From: CAYUTA01 sp964447605 | GTDB lineage: Bacteria; Bacillota; Clostridia; Christensenellales; CAG-138 | DNA length: 64,000 nucleotides | NCBI GenBank assembly: GCA_964447605.1 | Contig: CAYUTA010000003.1 | Coordinates: 19,397 to 83,396 of the forward strand | Direction: 5' to 3' | Shown here: positions 1-8,259 of the stretch, in pieces | How the letters are laid out: the number at the start of each line of letters is the position of its first letter | Position numbering within the stretch: the stretch's first letter is position 1 | Program-made: the position numbers and the translations under genes | Notes under the pieces: model-generated | Database searches by the model: none | Told to the model about the DNA's origin: nothing | What the model saw: only the letters and a program-made list of their open reading frames with translations

Positions 1-2
1 GA

Positions 3-782
3 TTCATGGGGGTGTTGCACGGCATGTTTGGCATCGGCAGCCTCCTGGCGCCGCTTTTGATCCGCGCGCTGCTGTTTTTTACAACATGGCGCGGCGTTTA
101 CTACATTACGGCAGTCCTGATGCTTGCGGCGACGGCGTGCGTGCTCTGCGTCAACCAACGCGTCAAGCGCGCGGGCGGCGTGGCACATGCGCGCGAATCC
201 AAACTGACGGCGCGGAATGTGCTGGATTACCTGCGGAACCGGCGCAACCTGCTGTTGCTCGCGTTCGGCATGTTAACGGCCATGACGCAAAGCGGCGTCA
301 CCTGCTGGGTTGTGCGGTATATGACGCTGAAGTTCGACGCGGAGCTGCTGGGGGCGACCTGTATCACTGCATTCTGGATCTGCGCAACCATAAACCGGTT
401 CTTTACGCCGCGCATCCGCATGCGCCCGCTGACGCTCTGCATCCTGGGCGCGCTGCTGTCCGCGGCCTGCCTGCTTATGTGCGTGCTCACGCAGAGCGCG
501 CTTGCCGCATGCATAATGGTCGGCGGCGCCGGGCTGTTCAGCGGACATTTTATGCCCATGCTGCTCATCGAGGGCGCGGAGGGATATCATGGCAGCACAA
601 CGCTGACCACGTCCGTGATGATGCTGGTCATGGGTGCCGCGCGCGTGGCGATTCCGCTGATGATGGCGTTTGCTACGGACGCGATTTCCATTGAGGCGAG
701 CCTGCTGCTGCCCGCCGCCGCCGCGCTGCTTGGCGCGCTGTGCGGCTTCCTTGCGCTGCGCGCAGCAAAGCGCAAGGCATAA
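3..782 (+). CDS. MFS transporter, C-terminal part (5' end outside window)
   Basis: The reading frame is open to the left edge, so the gene begins outside the window. The visible ~259 residues are almost entirely hydrophobic helices. The first segment has a glycine-rich pattern (VLHGMFGIGSLLAPLL) typical of a mid-N-lobe helix of major facilitator superfamily proteins, followed by a basic cytoplasmic loop and about six more helices. The tail is short and basic (LRAAKRKA). This fits the last two-thirds of a 12-helix MFS permease. The substrate cannot be told. The 370 bases after the stop hold hairpins but no gene. Confidence 0.75.
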   Translation, partial: FMGVLHGMFGIGSLLAPLLIRALLFFTTWRGVYYITAVLMLAATACVLCVNQRVKRAGGVAHARESKLTARNVLDYLRNRRNLLLLAFGMLTAMTQSGVTCWVVRYMTLKFDAELLGATCITAFWICATINRFFTPRIRMRPLTLCILGALLSAACLLMCVLTQSALAACIMVGGAGLFSGHFMPMLLIEGAEGYHGSTTLTTSVMMLVMGAARVAIPLMMAFATDAISIEASLLLPAAAALLGALCGFLALRAAKRKA

Positions 783-1152
783 AACGCCCCGATTACCGCC
801 TGCAAAAAAGCGTGAACCGATGATATGCATGCCGGGCAGGCGGGCGCGGGCTGCTGAAAGTTGAAAAAGGCGTTCAATGAAATCGCACAGTAAGCGCGGG
901 TTTGTTCCGCGGGCTTGCACGCGGCGTTTTCACCGCGCCTGTCGCTGACAGATTGTTCGGATCTTCCCGCGTTTCCATCAGGCGCGGGCTGACACAGCAG
1001 CCCGCGGCATCCCTTTTGGCACGCTGTGCCCGCCTGTCCGGCGGACACAAACCGGGGGCAGAGCCAAGGGCCCAAGGGTGCGCGCCAATCGAATACGGGC
1101 GCCTGACGCGTACGCGCGGCCGGGTTTTGAAACGCCGGGTGACGGCGCAGCC
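783..1152. other. Intergenic region between convergent genes, hairpins only
   Basis: About 370 bases between the MFS stop and the stop of the minus-strand GNAT gene. I see no convincing coding frame. A strong stem lies at 984-1005 (GCGGGCTG paired with CAGCCCGC, loop of 6) with a short T-run soon after, so it may end transcription of the MFS gene. A second small stem (CCGCC/GGCGG) lies near 1031-1045. No tRNA signature was seen. Confidence 0.5.
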
Positions 1153-1773
1153 CTACGGCCGGTTTTGTTTCTTTGTGCGCGCCGCGCGCGCCGCTTCACG
1201 GTTCTTTACGGCGGCCTGATCCAGACATGCGCCGATCAACAGGCCAAAGCACATGCCGAGCGGTAGGCACAGGGCAAGCTTGTCGAACGAAACGCCGAAA
1301 GAGACGCCGACGCTTATGCCGAGACACAGATAAATGGACAACCAGCTCACGACCGGCCGCTCCTTTTCAAAGCGGTCGCCCTTTTCGCCCGCTTCGGCGG
1401 GCGAAAACCCCAGCTTTTCCAGCACGCGGCGGGAAGCGGCGTTGTCCGGCTCCGCCTCGGCGATGATGAAGTACAATTCGTCGCAGGCGGAGAACGCCCA
1501 GTCCATGACGGCGTGGACGGCCTCGGTGGCATAGCCGCAGTTTTGGCAGTCTCCGTCAATGCCGTAGCCAATTTCGGCTTCCCCTTCGGCGGGCGGGCCT
1601 TTGAACCCCAGGCTCCCAACCGGCGCGCCGGCTTTGGTTTCAATAGTCCAGTTGGTATACCAAAGCCGCTGCGCAGGGCTTGCCCGGCAGCCGTCGCGCA
1701 TCTGCACATACGCCTGAAGCATGTGCGCGTCCTGCTCGCCGTCAATCAGGCGGTCAAGCTCCCCGTCGGTCAT
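1153..1773 (-). CDS. GNAT-family N-acetyltransferase with C-terminal membrane segment
   Basis: The N-terminal two-thirds is a GNAT acyltransferase of the RimJ/RimL type. The acetyl-CoA loop is visible as EIGYGI...CGYATEA (around residues 68-85), followed by the usual ASRRVLEKLGF close. After residue ~140 the protein continues into two hydrophobic, glycine-rich segments (about 144-160 and 166-184) and a basic tail, which ordinary GNAT enzymes lack. The first ATG is at 1773, but the frame continues upstream and encodes the conserved first strand (IIKTRRLRLRP). A ribosome site GGAGGGG lies 7 bases before an ATC codon at 1824, so the true start is probably upstream and non-canonical. Substrate unknown. 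Confidence 0.72.
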   Translation of the reverse strand: MTDGELDRLIDGEQDAHMLQAYVQMRDGCRASPAQRLWYTNWTIETKAGAPVGSLGFKGPPAEGEAEIGYGIDGDCQNCGYATEAVHAVMDWAFSACDELYFIIAEAEPDNAASRRVLEKLGFSPAEAGEKGDRFEKERPVVSWLSIYLCLGISVGVSFGVSFDKLALCLPLGMCFGLLIGACLDQAAVKNREAARAARTKKQNRP

Positions 1774-1953
1774 GGGCCGCAGCCGCAGACGTCTGGTTTT
1801 GATGATTGGTCGGGCTTGTTTGATGGTTGCTCCCCTCCAGTCGCTTGTGCCCGGCCGGGAACAGGCAGGCCGGGGTCGCCGCGCTTATTCGTGTAAAGTC
1901 GTTTTGCAGCCGCGCAAAATGCGCGTTCCGCCCTTGCCGTTGCCGGCGCGCCG

Positions 1954-2493
1954 CTAGCGGTTCAGCAGCGTCCAGACCTTGAAGATCAGGGTTTGCGTTT
2001 TGCCGTCCGGAATCCTGCCGGCCAGCGCGTCTTCCACAAGCTGAGCAAGCGGGATGCGCTCCACCTGGAGGAATTCGTCCTCGTCGGTATGCGCGTCAAA
2101 AAACGTCAGGCCGCGCGCAAGGTAGAGATGGATGACCTCGTCGGAGTATGCGACCGTTGGGAAATACTCGCCCAGATAGGTCCATACCTCCGCGGTTGCG
2201 CCGGTTTCCTCCGAAAGCTCGCGCCGCGCCGCCTCGTCCGGCGTTTCGCCGGGGTCGAGCTTTCCGGCCGGGACCTCGAGCAGCACCCGGGCGAAGGGAT
2301 AGCGGTACTGCCGCACCATGACGGCCTCGTTTTGTTCCGTCAGCGGCAGCACGCATACCGCGCCGCTGTGGCGGATGTATTCGCGCGTGGCCTGCCTGCC
2401 GTTGGGCAGCTCGATGGTATCGCGGAACAGATGCACGACCTTTCCGCAAAACAGCTCTTCGCACGCAAGCCTGCGTTCCAGTAAATTTTCCAT
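1954..2493 (-). CDS. NUDIX hydrolase, ADP-ribose pyrophosphatase-like
   Basis: This 179-residue protein contains a full Nudix box at about residues 77-99: G, then PGETPDEAARRELSEETG, with the REx2EE metal-binding core. It is preceded by the strand pattern VMVRQYRYPF...LEVPAGKL that is characteristic of the ADP-ribose pyrophosphatase (NudF) branch. Such enzymes hydrolyse ADP-ribose to AMP and ribose-5-phosphate in the cytoplasm. The length is normal for the family. The gene stands alone on the minus strand, 180 bases upstream of the GNAT gene in transcription order, so cotranscription is possible. Confidence 0.88.
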   Translation of the reverse strand: MENLLERRLACEELFCGKVVHLFRDTIELPNGRQATREYIRHSGAVCVLPLTEQNEAVMVRQYRYPFARVLLEVPAGKLDPGETPDEAARRELSEETGATAEVWTYLGEYFPTVAYSDEVIHLYLARGLTFFDAHTDEDEFLQVERIPLAQLVEDALAGRIPDGKTQTLIFKVWTLLNR

Positions 2494-3370
2494 GTTTACC
2501 GCCTCATTTCTTGCAGGGACGTTGAAAGGACGCCGCCATGGTATACGATCATCCTTTTCGGCTGCCGCGCATGCAGCTGGAAAACGCGCGGCCTCCGGCC
2601 TGTTGGGACGCGTCCTGCCCTATGTGGACATGATACCATAGCTGAAAGAATATTTCCAACCAAGATAGCTACGGCGTACAGGGGACACACGCCTGATAGA
2701 CTTCCGCTTACAGTTAATCCCGCCTGTTTTCACACGCAGGCTGCCGTTTGCCCTTCGGCCCGAACGGAAAGTCCAGGCTTGTATGGCGGAATGGCGCCAG
2801 ATTGTGCGGCTTTGAGACTGCGATGCCCGGCTTTCCTGTTGCGTAACCGGAATATGCGGCGGACGCGCGACCGTCCGCCGGGTCGGGTCATGCTCTGCCC
2901 GAAGCATCCGGACTCTTTCCGCCGCCGTATGGTTTTTGCTCCCGCCGTTGCGTTTCCCTGCGCCCCAGGGAACAAAGCTTCATGCCGCTATGGTCATGCT
3001 GCGCGTCGCCCGGCCCGGCATTGATCCTATGGACAATCTGATTATATGCCAGATCAGGAATGCAAAGGGTGACTGGCGGGGTGCAGACGCAAAAAAAGTC
3101 GTAGCAGCGGCCGCGCCGAATAAAGCGCGCCGGAATGGCCGGAGCAGAACATAGATGGAGGCGGAAACAGACCGGAAAAAGCCGCTTTCGGCATTCCGGC
3201 CAACGGCGTGCAGGAGCATAAAACCAGCGGGAATCAGGGATTGCGCACGCGTGGCCGCAGATCCTTTGATAAAAAGCCTGAAAGCGGCGCGCGCCGGGGC
3301 TTTTCAAAGGCGCGTGGTTTTGATAAACTGTAGCTGTCCGGTCTGATACAAAAGCATTGGGGGAAGAAAC
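2494..3370. other. Long gene-poor gap, possible decayed membrane gene
   Basis: Nearly 880 bases between two divergently transcribed genes with no convincing complete gene. A minus-strand open frame at 2980-3219 reads like the hydrophobic end of a membrane protein (FRSVSASIYVLLRPF then FAFLIWHIIRLSI), faintly like the last helices of acyltransferase-3 proteins, but it lacks a ribosome site and an N-terminal body. It may be a remnant. The stretch must also contain the promoters of the NUDIX gene and of the PfkB kinase; a weak candidate for the latter (TTGATA at 3320) is not convincing. Confidence 0.35.
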
Positions 3371-4327
3371 ATGTTTGATATTACGGCCATTGGCGAGCTG
3401 CTGGTGGACTTTACCGAAAGCGGCGTTTCACCCGCGGGGATGCGCTTGTTTGAGCAGAACGCGGGCGGCGCGGTGACGAACCTGCTCGCTGCGGCCGCGC
3501 GCTGCGGCGCGCGCACTGCGTTTATCGGCAAGGTTGGCGACGACATGCACGGGCATTTCCTCAAGGAGGCGATGGAGGGCGCGGGCGTAAACATGGAGCG
3601 GCTGATCTTTACCGACGAGGTGTTTACCACGCTGGCGTTCGTGGCGCTCAATCCCGGCGGCGAGCGCGCGTTTTCCTTTGCGCGCAAGCCCGGCGCGGAC
3701 ACATGCATTCGGGAGGACGAGCTGCCGCGCGAGGTGCTTGAAAACACCCGGATTTTGCATACGGGCTCGCTCTCACTGACCGACGAACCCGCGCGCACGG
3801 CGACCCGCCGGGCAATCGAAATCGCCCGTACGGCCGGGGCGGTCGTTACCTATGACCCCAACTACCGCGTGAGCCTGTGGCGCAGCGAGCGGCAGGCGGT
3901 CGAGGCAATGCGTTCCCTGATTCCGACGGCGCAGATGATGAAGCTCTCCGACGAGGAGACGGCGCTGCTGACGGACAGCTCCGACCCGGCGGAGGCCTCC
4001 GCCAGGCTGGTCGACGCGGGCGTTTGCGTAGTGGCGGTCACGCTCGGCGGCGAGGGCGCGTTCATCCGCGTGGGCGAACAAACGGGCATAGCGCCCGGCT
4101 TTGCCTGCCGGGTCGTGGACACCACGGGCGCGGGCGACGCGTTTTTCGGCGGATTTTTATACCGCTTTTTGCGGTTTGACAAGCAGCCGTGCGAGCTGAC
4201 GTTGGAGGAGGCGTGCGAGTGCGCGCGCTTTGGCAACGCCGTGGCCTCGCTGTGCGTGGAGCGGCGCGGGGGCATCCCGGCCATGCCGCCGCTTAAAATG
4301 GTGGAGGAGCGGCTCGCGCGCGGCTAA
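3371..4327 (+). CDS. PfkB-family carbohydrate kinase (fructokinase-like)
   Basis: This 318-residue ribokinase-fold kinase transfers phosphate from ATP to a sugar. It opens with AIGELLVDF (residues 6-14), the PfkB N-terminal sugar-binding strand. It carries the second family signature DTTGAGDAF at 250-258, in which Asp256 is the catalytic base and GAG forms the anion hole. An inserted lid region (residues ~90-115) with PGGERAFSFARKPGAD resembles bacterial fructokinases (ScrK type), so fructose is the likeliest substrate, but this is inference. The ATG follows a GGGGGAAG ribosome site. The YesL-like gene begins 41 bases after its stop, suggesting an operon. Confidence 0.88.
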   Translation: MFDITAIGELLVDFTESGVSPAGMRLFEQNAGGAVTNLLAAAARCGARTAFIGKVGDDMHGHFLKEAMEGAGVNMERLIFTDEVFTTLAFVALNPGGERAFSFARKPGADTCIREDELPREVLENTRILHTGSLSLTDEPARTATRRAIEIARTAGAVVTYDPNYRVSLWRSERQAVEAMRSLIPTAQMMKLSDEETALLTDSSDPAEASARLVDAGVCVVAVTLGGEGAFIRVGEQTGIAPGFACRVVDTTGAGDAFFGGFLYRFLRFDKQPCELTLEEACECARFGNAVASLCVERRGGIPAMPPLKMVEERLARG

Positions 4328-4368
4328 GCCGCAAAACCTTGTCCGGACGGGCCATTTATGAGGATCGC

Positions 4369-5079
4369 ATGAGTATTTTGGAACGCATTGGAAACAGGAT
4401 GTATGCGCCCGGGCCGGGCGTAACGGGCGCGCCGCCGGAGCGTGGGGTCAGGCGGTTTCTCTTTCTGCTGGCGACGCATTTTTGGAAGCTGCTCGCGCTG
4501 AACCTGCTGCTTGTGGCGTTTTCCCTGCCCATCATCAGCGCGCCCGCGGCGCTCAGCGGCGCAAACCGCGTGCTGATGAAGCTGACGCGCGAGGGCAACT
4601 GCTTTTTGTGGCCGGATTTCTGGGGCGAGTTCCGCCAGAGCTTCTGGAAGAGCGTGCCGCTCGGGCTGCTGTTTGCGCTCATGTTCGCGGCCGGGTTCTG
4701 GCTGATCGGCGTAGCCAACGCCAGCGTGGGGATGGCGCGTGTGATTGCCGGCGGAATCGCCGTATTTGATATCGTTCTTGCGCTGCTGTGGGGCGGTTAT
4801 GCGTTCATCCTGCTGTCCACGCTCGAGCAGCCCGTGCCGACGCTGCTGAAAAACGCGCTCGCGTTGCTGGCGCTCGACGCGCGGCATACGCTATACGCGT
4901 TGCTGACGCTGAGTTGTATGAACGGGGTCGTGTTGGCGCTGCTGCCGGGCAGCGTTGTGCTGACGCTGCTGCTGTGGCCGGTGTTGACGCAATTGATGCT
5001 GTGTATCAATGTAAACGTGCCGCTGCAAACGCATATCATCGGCCCGATGACCGCGGCGGAGGGGGATAAAGCCGCATAA
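4369..5079 (+). CDS. YesL-family (DUF624) membrane protein
   Basis: A 236-residue integral membrane protein with about five hydrophobic segments (around 38-60, 96-116, 125-150, 174-192, 193-212). The N-terminal layout, a short basic stretch, then a helix ending in LPIISAPAA followed by ANRVLMKL, is the hallmark of the YesL/DUF624 family. Members often sit beside carbohydrate-uptake or sugar-metabolism genes, matching the PfkB kinase just upstream. Biochemical function is unknown. I chose the ATG at 4369 because it follows AGGA with suitable spacing; a TTG 30 bases earlier is also in frame. Confidence 0.82.
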   Translation: MSILERIGNRMYAPGPGVTGAPPERGVRRFLFLLATHFWKLLALNLLLVAFSLPIISAPAALSGANRVLMKLTREGNCFLWPDFWGEFRQSFWKSVPLGLLFALMFAAGFWLIGVANASVGMARVIAGGIAVFDIVLALLWGGYAFILLSTLEQPVPTLLKNALALLALDARHTLYALLTLSCMNGVVLALLPGSVVLTLLLWPVLTQLMLCINVNVPLQTHIIGPMTAAEGDKAA

Positions 5080-5191
5080 TTACCCGGCGGCGCATAGGCA
5101 TAGGCATCGAAAACGCGCGAATATGGAAGGCCGCGCGCCGTCCATTTAAGCCCAAATTGACAGGAAAATTAAAAAAATATATGATTTATGC

Positions 5192-5220
5192 TTGACAAGC
5201 GCAACAAATGATGCTAGATT
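5192..5220 (+). promoter_or_regulatory. Sigma-A-type promoter for the 70-residue membrane protein
   Basis: TTGACA at 5192-5197, a spacer of exactly 17 bases, and TAGATT at 5215-5220. The -35 box is perfect and the -10 box matches 4 of 6. It lies 44 bases before the ATG of the small gene at 5264. Confidence 0.7.
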
Positions 5221-5263
5221 ATCCACAATATCATATATTTTGTTGAGAAAGGAGCGGCAAGCA

Positions 5264-5476
5264 ATGACGCGGACGGTCGAAAGAACATATGCAAGCGATA
5301 CCAGGCCGACTGCATCGGCTATGTCGGCTTGCGCTTTTGCCGCTGCGCTCTCCATCCTGATTATTCGTGCGCTCAGCCTTTCGCTGAGCGTATTCCTTTT
5401 GTCGGCGCTGGTACTTTGCGGCATCCTGCTCAACCTCGTACTGCTGTGCCGCAGGCCGCGGACGGAACAAAGTTAG
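5264..5476 (+). CDS. Small membrane protein, 70 residues, function unknown
   Basis: I do not recognise the family. The start is chosen at the ATG preceded by AAAGGAG with a 9-base gap. The first ~20 residues are polar (TVERTYASDTRP), followed by two hydrophobic stretches (about 21-38 and 41-60) that would cross the membrane as a hairpin, and a basic end (CRRPRTEQS). It has its own promoter (5192-5220) and its own intrinsic terminator (5491-5524), so it is a complete single-gene transcription unit between the YesL gene and livK. That arrangement supports it being a real gene. Confidence 0.6.
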   Translation: MTRTVERTYASDTRPTASAMSACAFAAALSILIIRALSLSLSVFLLSALVLCGILLNLVLLCRRPRTEQS

Positions 5477-5490
5477 GTGATTCAGAACTT

Positions 5491-5524
5491 AACGGCGGTT
5501 CCGAAAGCGGGGCCGCCGTTTTTA
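5491..5524 (+). terminator. Intrinsic terminator after the 70-residue membrane gene
   Basis: A perfect 8-base stem (AACGGCGG at 5491-5498 with CCGCCGTT at 5513-5520) with a 14-base loop runs directly into a T-rich tail at 5519-5524. It closes the small gene and separates it from livK, whose ATG is 62 bases further on. Confidence 0.8.
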
Positions 5525-5585
5525 TATATCGGGGCGCGATACGCACCCCGAGAGGTCAGTTGATGAAATAGGGAGGAAAATAAAA

Positions 5586-6785
5586 ATGAAAAAACTGGTT
5601 TGTCTTACAATGGCCGCTCTGATGATGGCCGCCGTATTTGCAGGCTGCGCGCCTGCCGCCCCGGAGTCCCCCGCTGCGGAAGCGCCTGCGGCTGAAACGG
5701 GCGCGGAGCCCGCACAAGCGCCCGCCGGGGCGATCAAGATTGGCGGAACCGGCCCGCTGACCGGCGGGGCCGCAATCTACGGCACCGCGGCCAAACAGGG
5801 CGCGGAGATCGCCGTTGAGGAGATCAATGCGCTGGATGGCCTCAAATTCGACCTGAAGTATGAGGACGATACCCATGATGCGGAAAAGGCGGTCAACGCC
5901 TACAACGCGCTCAAGGACTGGGGGATGCAGATCTCGCTTGGTTCGGTGACCTCTACGCCCTGCGTGGCGACCGCGGACCTGACCTATGAAGACCGTATCT
6001 TCGCCCTGACGCCGTCCGCCTCCTCCACCGCGGTGCTGGAAGGCCGCGACAACATGTTCCAGATGTGCTTTACGGACCCGAACCAGGGATCCGCTTCCGC
6101 GCGGTATATCTTCGACAAGCAGCTCGGCACCAAGATCGCCGTTATCTGGAAGAACGACGACGTATACTCCAAGGGAATCTATGAGACCTTTGACGCAAAG
6201 GCCAAGGAGCTCAACCTCGACGTCGTATCCGTAACCACCTTTACCGAGGACAGCCAGAATGACTTCTCCGTGCAGCTCACCGACGCGCAGAACAAGGGCG
6301 CGGACCTGATCTTTTTGCCCATGTACTACCAGGCGGCTTCGCTGATTCTCGATCAGGCCAACAAGACCGGCTATGCGCCCAAGTTCTTTGGCGTGGACGG
6401 CATGGACGGCATCCTGACCCTTGAGGGCTTCGACACCACGCTGGCGGAGGGCGTCATGCTCCTTACTCCGTTCTCCGCGGACGCTTCCGACGAAAAGACC
6501 AAGAGCTTTGTCGCCAAGTATCGTGAGAAGTACGGTGAAACGCCCAATCAGTTTGCGGCCGACGCATACGATTGCGTATACGCTTACTATCAGGCCTGCA
6601 CCGCCGCGGATATCACCGCCGACATGAGCGCCTCCGACACCTGCGACAAGATGATCGAGCAGTTCACCACCATGACCTTCGACGGCCTTACCGGCGGCGG
6701 CATGACCTGGGATAAAACCGGCGCGGTTTCCAAGGCCCCCAAGGGCATGGTCATTACCAACGGCGTTTACGTCGGCATGGATTGA
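5586..6785 (+). CDS. livK: ABC transporter substrate-binding lipoprotein, LivK/branched-chain amino acid type
   Basis: A 399-residue type-I periplasmic-binding-fold protein. The signal peptide ends in the lipobox FAGC with Cys21 as the lipidated residue, followed by an Ala/Pro/Glu-rich linker to about residue 45. The mature domain starts IKIGGTGPLTGGAAIYG, the typical opening of the Peripla_BP_6 family, with AEIAVEEIN and later SSTAVL and GVDGMDG motifs. It would catch an amino acid or related small molecule at the outer face of the membrane and deliver it to LivHM. The start follows GGGAGGAAAAT. It is separated from livHMGF by 588 bases of hairpin-rich DNA. The real ligand cannot be read from sequence. 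Confidence 0.9.
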   Translation: MKKLVCLTMAALMMAAVFAGCAPAAPESPAAEAPAAETGAEPAQAPAGAIKIGGTGPLTGGAAIYGTAAKQGAEIAVEEINALDGLKFDLKYEDDTHDAEKAVNAYNALKDWGMQISLGSVTSTPCVATADLTYEDRIFALTPSASSTAVLEGRDNMFQMCFTDPNQGSASARYIFDKQLGTKIAVIWKNDDVYSKGIYETFDAKAKELNLDVVSVTTFTEDSQNDFSVQLTDAQNKGADLIFLPMYYQAASLILDQANKTGYAPKFFGVDGMDGILTLEGFDTTLAEGVMLLTPFSADASDEKTKSFVAKYREKYGETPNQFAADAYDCVYAYYQACTAADITADMSASDTCDKMIEQFTTMTFDGLTGGGMTWDKTGAVSKAPKGMVITNGVYVGMD

Positions 6786-6811
6786 GCCTGTTATCAGACG
6801 GCTACCGGCAT

Positions 6812-6841
6812 CCGGCACGGGCGCCCTTGGGCCCGTGCCGG
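6812..6841 (+). terminator. Long GC palindrome after livK, terminator-like
   Basis: CCGGCACGGGC at 6812-6822 pairs perfectly with GCCCGTGCCGG at 6831-6841 around an 8-base loop, 26 bases after the livK stop. There is no U-run immediately after, so it may stabilise the 3' end or attenuate read-through rather than terminate fully. Confidence 0.5.
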
Positions 6842-6910
6842 AAGGCCGGCGCATGATGGGGGGCCGCCATCCTGGACGGCGCCCTGGGTTGTCCAAAAAC
6901 TTTATTTTTG

Positions 6911-6966
6911 GACAGGGACAACCGCGTATTGCTTCTTGCCCTGCGGACTCCCGGGCGGCAACATGC
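6911..6966 (+). repeat. Dispersed 56-base structured repeat, copy 1 (diverged)
   Basis: The segment begins GACAGGGACAACCGC and ends CTCCCGGGCGGCAACATGC. The two ends match the copies at 24188-24243 and 26161-26216 almost base for base and at the same total length of 56, while the middle has diverged. As in the other copies it lies 3' of a gene in the sense direction (livK), behind a long GC palindrome and flanked by small hairpins. Confidence 0.7.
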
Positions 6967-7314
6967 ACAGGGAAACCGCCCAAACCGGGCGATCCGTTCC
7001 GCCGGCAAATCCGGCGGAGCCGGAACGAACCTCCGGAAGGCTGCGGCCCTCCGAGCCCGCCCATGGCTTTTTTGACGGGGCGCGCGGTATGCGCGAATTT
7101 TGTATGCTGCTTCAGCCTCAAACGGCCGCGCCGTTTGTCGGCTTTGTCGTTGCAGGATTGGTAGAACGAACCGGCTGCTCCAATTTTTCGACGGGCTCGA
7201 GAGGCCGCCGTCCGAGACGGCGGTCTCCGATTGTAGATGAAGGAGCAATTTATTGTGAATGGCCGGGGCGCTTGATCCGATGAGGACGGGCCGCGCTACG
7301 ACGATGCCCCCTCA

Positions 7315-7343
7315 TTGCTTTTATGGGGGCAAATTGATATAAT
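7315..7343 (+). promoter_or_regulatory. Promoter for livHMGF
   Basis: TTGCTT at 7315-7320, a 17-base spacer and a perfect TATAAT at 7338-7343. Transcription would start near 7350, which rules out the in-frame GTG at 7347 as the livH start and supports ATG 7374. A stem at 7305-7331 overlaps the -35 region and could be an operator. Confidence 0.65.
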
Positions 7344-7373
7344 GACGTGTACTTTAAGGATTGGGGTGTTGGG

Positions 7374-8255
7374 ATGGATTTCTTATCCTATGCGATCAGC
7401 GGGCTGAGCCTTGGCAGCGTTTACGCCATCATAGCCCTGGGCTATACGATGGTGTACGGCATTGCCAAAATGCTCAACTTTGCGCACGGCGACGTAATCA
7501 TGGTCGGCGCGTACATCTGCTTTTTTGCAACGTCGCGTTTCGGCCTGCCTCCGGTGGTGGGAATCTTGTTCGCGATGCTGGTATGCACCGCGTTGGGTAT
7601 GACCATCGAACGGCTTGCTTACAAGCCGCTGCGCCAGGCGCCATCGCTGGCGGTGCTGATTACCGCCATCGGCATGAGTTACTTTTTGCAAAATGCGGCG
7701 CAGCTGCTGTGGACGTCCAACCCCAAGGTGTTTACCTCCGTTGTGGGCAACGATGCAATCAAGCTATTTGGCGGTCAGCTCTCGATTTCGCATGTGACGG
7801 TCGTCACCATCGCCACGTGTATTGTCATCATGTGCGCGCTGACGTTCTTTACCGGCAGGACCAGAATGGGCAAGGCCATGCGCGCCTGCTCCGAGGACAA
7901 GGCGGCGGCGCAGCTGATGGGCATCAACGTCAACACCACCATCTCCATGACCTTTGCCATCGGCTCGGCGCTGGCGGCCGTCGCCGGCGTGCTGCTGTGC
8001 TCGGCCTATCCGACGCTGATGCCTACCACGGGCTCCATGCCGGGCATTAAGGCGTTCACCGCGGCGGTGTTCGGCGGCATAGGCTCCATTCCGGGCGCGT
8101 TCTTAGGCGGCATTTTGCTGGGAATCATCGAAATCTTTGCCAAGGCGTATATCTCCACCCAGCTTTCAGACGCCATTGTGTTTGCCGTGCTGATCATCGT
8201 GCTGATCGTCAAGCCCAGCGGCCTGCTTGGGCGGCGTATCAGCGAGAAGGTGTGA
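7374..8255 (+). CDS. livH: Branched-chain amino acid ABC transporter permease LivH
   Basis: A 293-residue inner-membrane permease with about eight hydrophobic helices. It has the LivH hallmarks: AISGLSLGSVYAIIALGYT at the N terminus, then MLNFAHGDVIMVGAY, and near the end FTAAVFGGIGSIPGAFLGG, the coupling region that contacts the ATPases. It forms the transport channel with LivM. Start chosen at ATG 7374 (AAGGA 12 bases upstream) because the promoter at 7315-7343 places the transcript start downstream of the alternative GTG. livM follows after 4 bases. Confidence 0.92.
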   Translation: MDFLSYAISGLSLGSVYAIIALGYTMVYGIAKMLNFAHGDVIMVGAYICFFATSRFGLPPVVGILFAMLVCTALGMTIERLAYKPLRQAPSLAVLITAIGMSYFLQNAAQLLWTSNPKVFTSVVGNDAIKLFGGQLSISHVTVVTIATCIVIMCALTFFTGRTRMGKAMRACSEDKAAAQLMGINVNTTISMTFAIGSALAAVAGVLLCSAYPTLMPTTGSMPGIKAFTAAVFGGIGSIPGAFLGGILLGIIEIFAKAYISTQLSDAIVFAVLIIVLIVKPSGLLGRRISEKV

Positions 8256-8259
8256 GGGT

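Larger units (their letters stand above)
6786..7373. other. Hairpin-rich gap inside the liv locus
   Basis: No coding frame in these 588 bases looks real. Inverted repeats are seen at 6812-6841 (11-base perfect arms), 6890-6914 (TGTCCAAAAA with TTTTTGGACA), 7201-7227 (12-base arms with one wobble) and 7305-7331 (TGCCCCC/GGGGGCA). A 56-base dispersed repeat lies at 6911-6966, and a promoter for livH at 7315-7343. The gap splits genes that are usually adjacent in one operon. Confidence 0.7.

Noticed and set aside
2980..3307. Minus-strand open frames resembling the end of a membrane acyltransferase
   Set aside because: No ribosome site, no N-terminal domain and only a vague resemblance; kept as a possible remnant, not a gene.
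7255..7275. Six-codon leader peptide (GTG AAT GGC ...) behind AAGGAG upstream of livH
   Set aside because: It lies before the livH promoter, has no regulatory amino-acid run, and is too short to support.
7347..7373. Extended N terminus of LivH starting at GTG 7347
   Set aside because: The TATAAT at 7338-7343 places the transcript start after this codon, no ribosome site precedes it, and LivH proteins begin close to the ATG at 7374.
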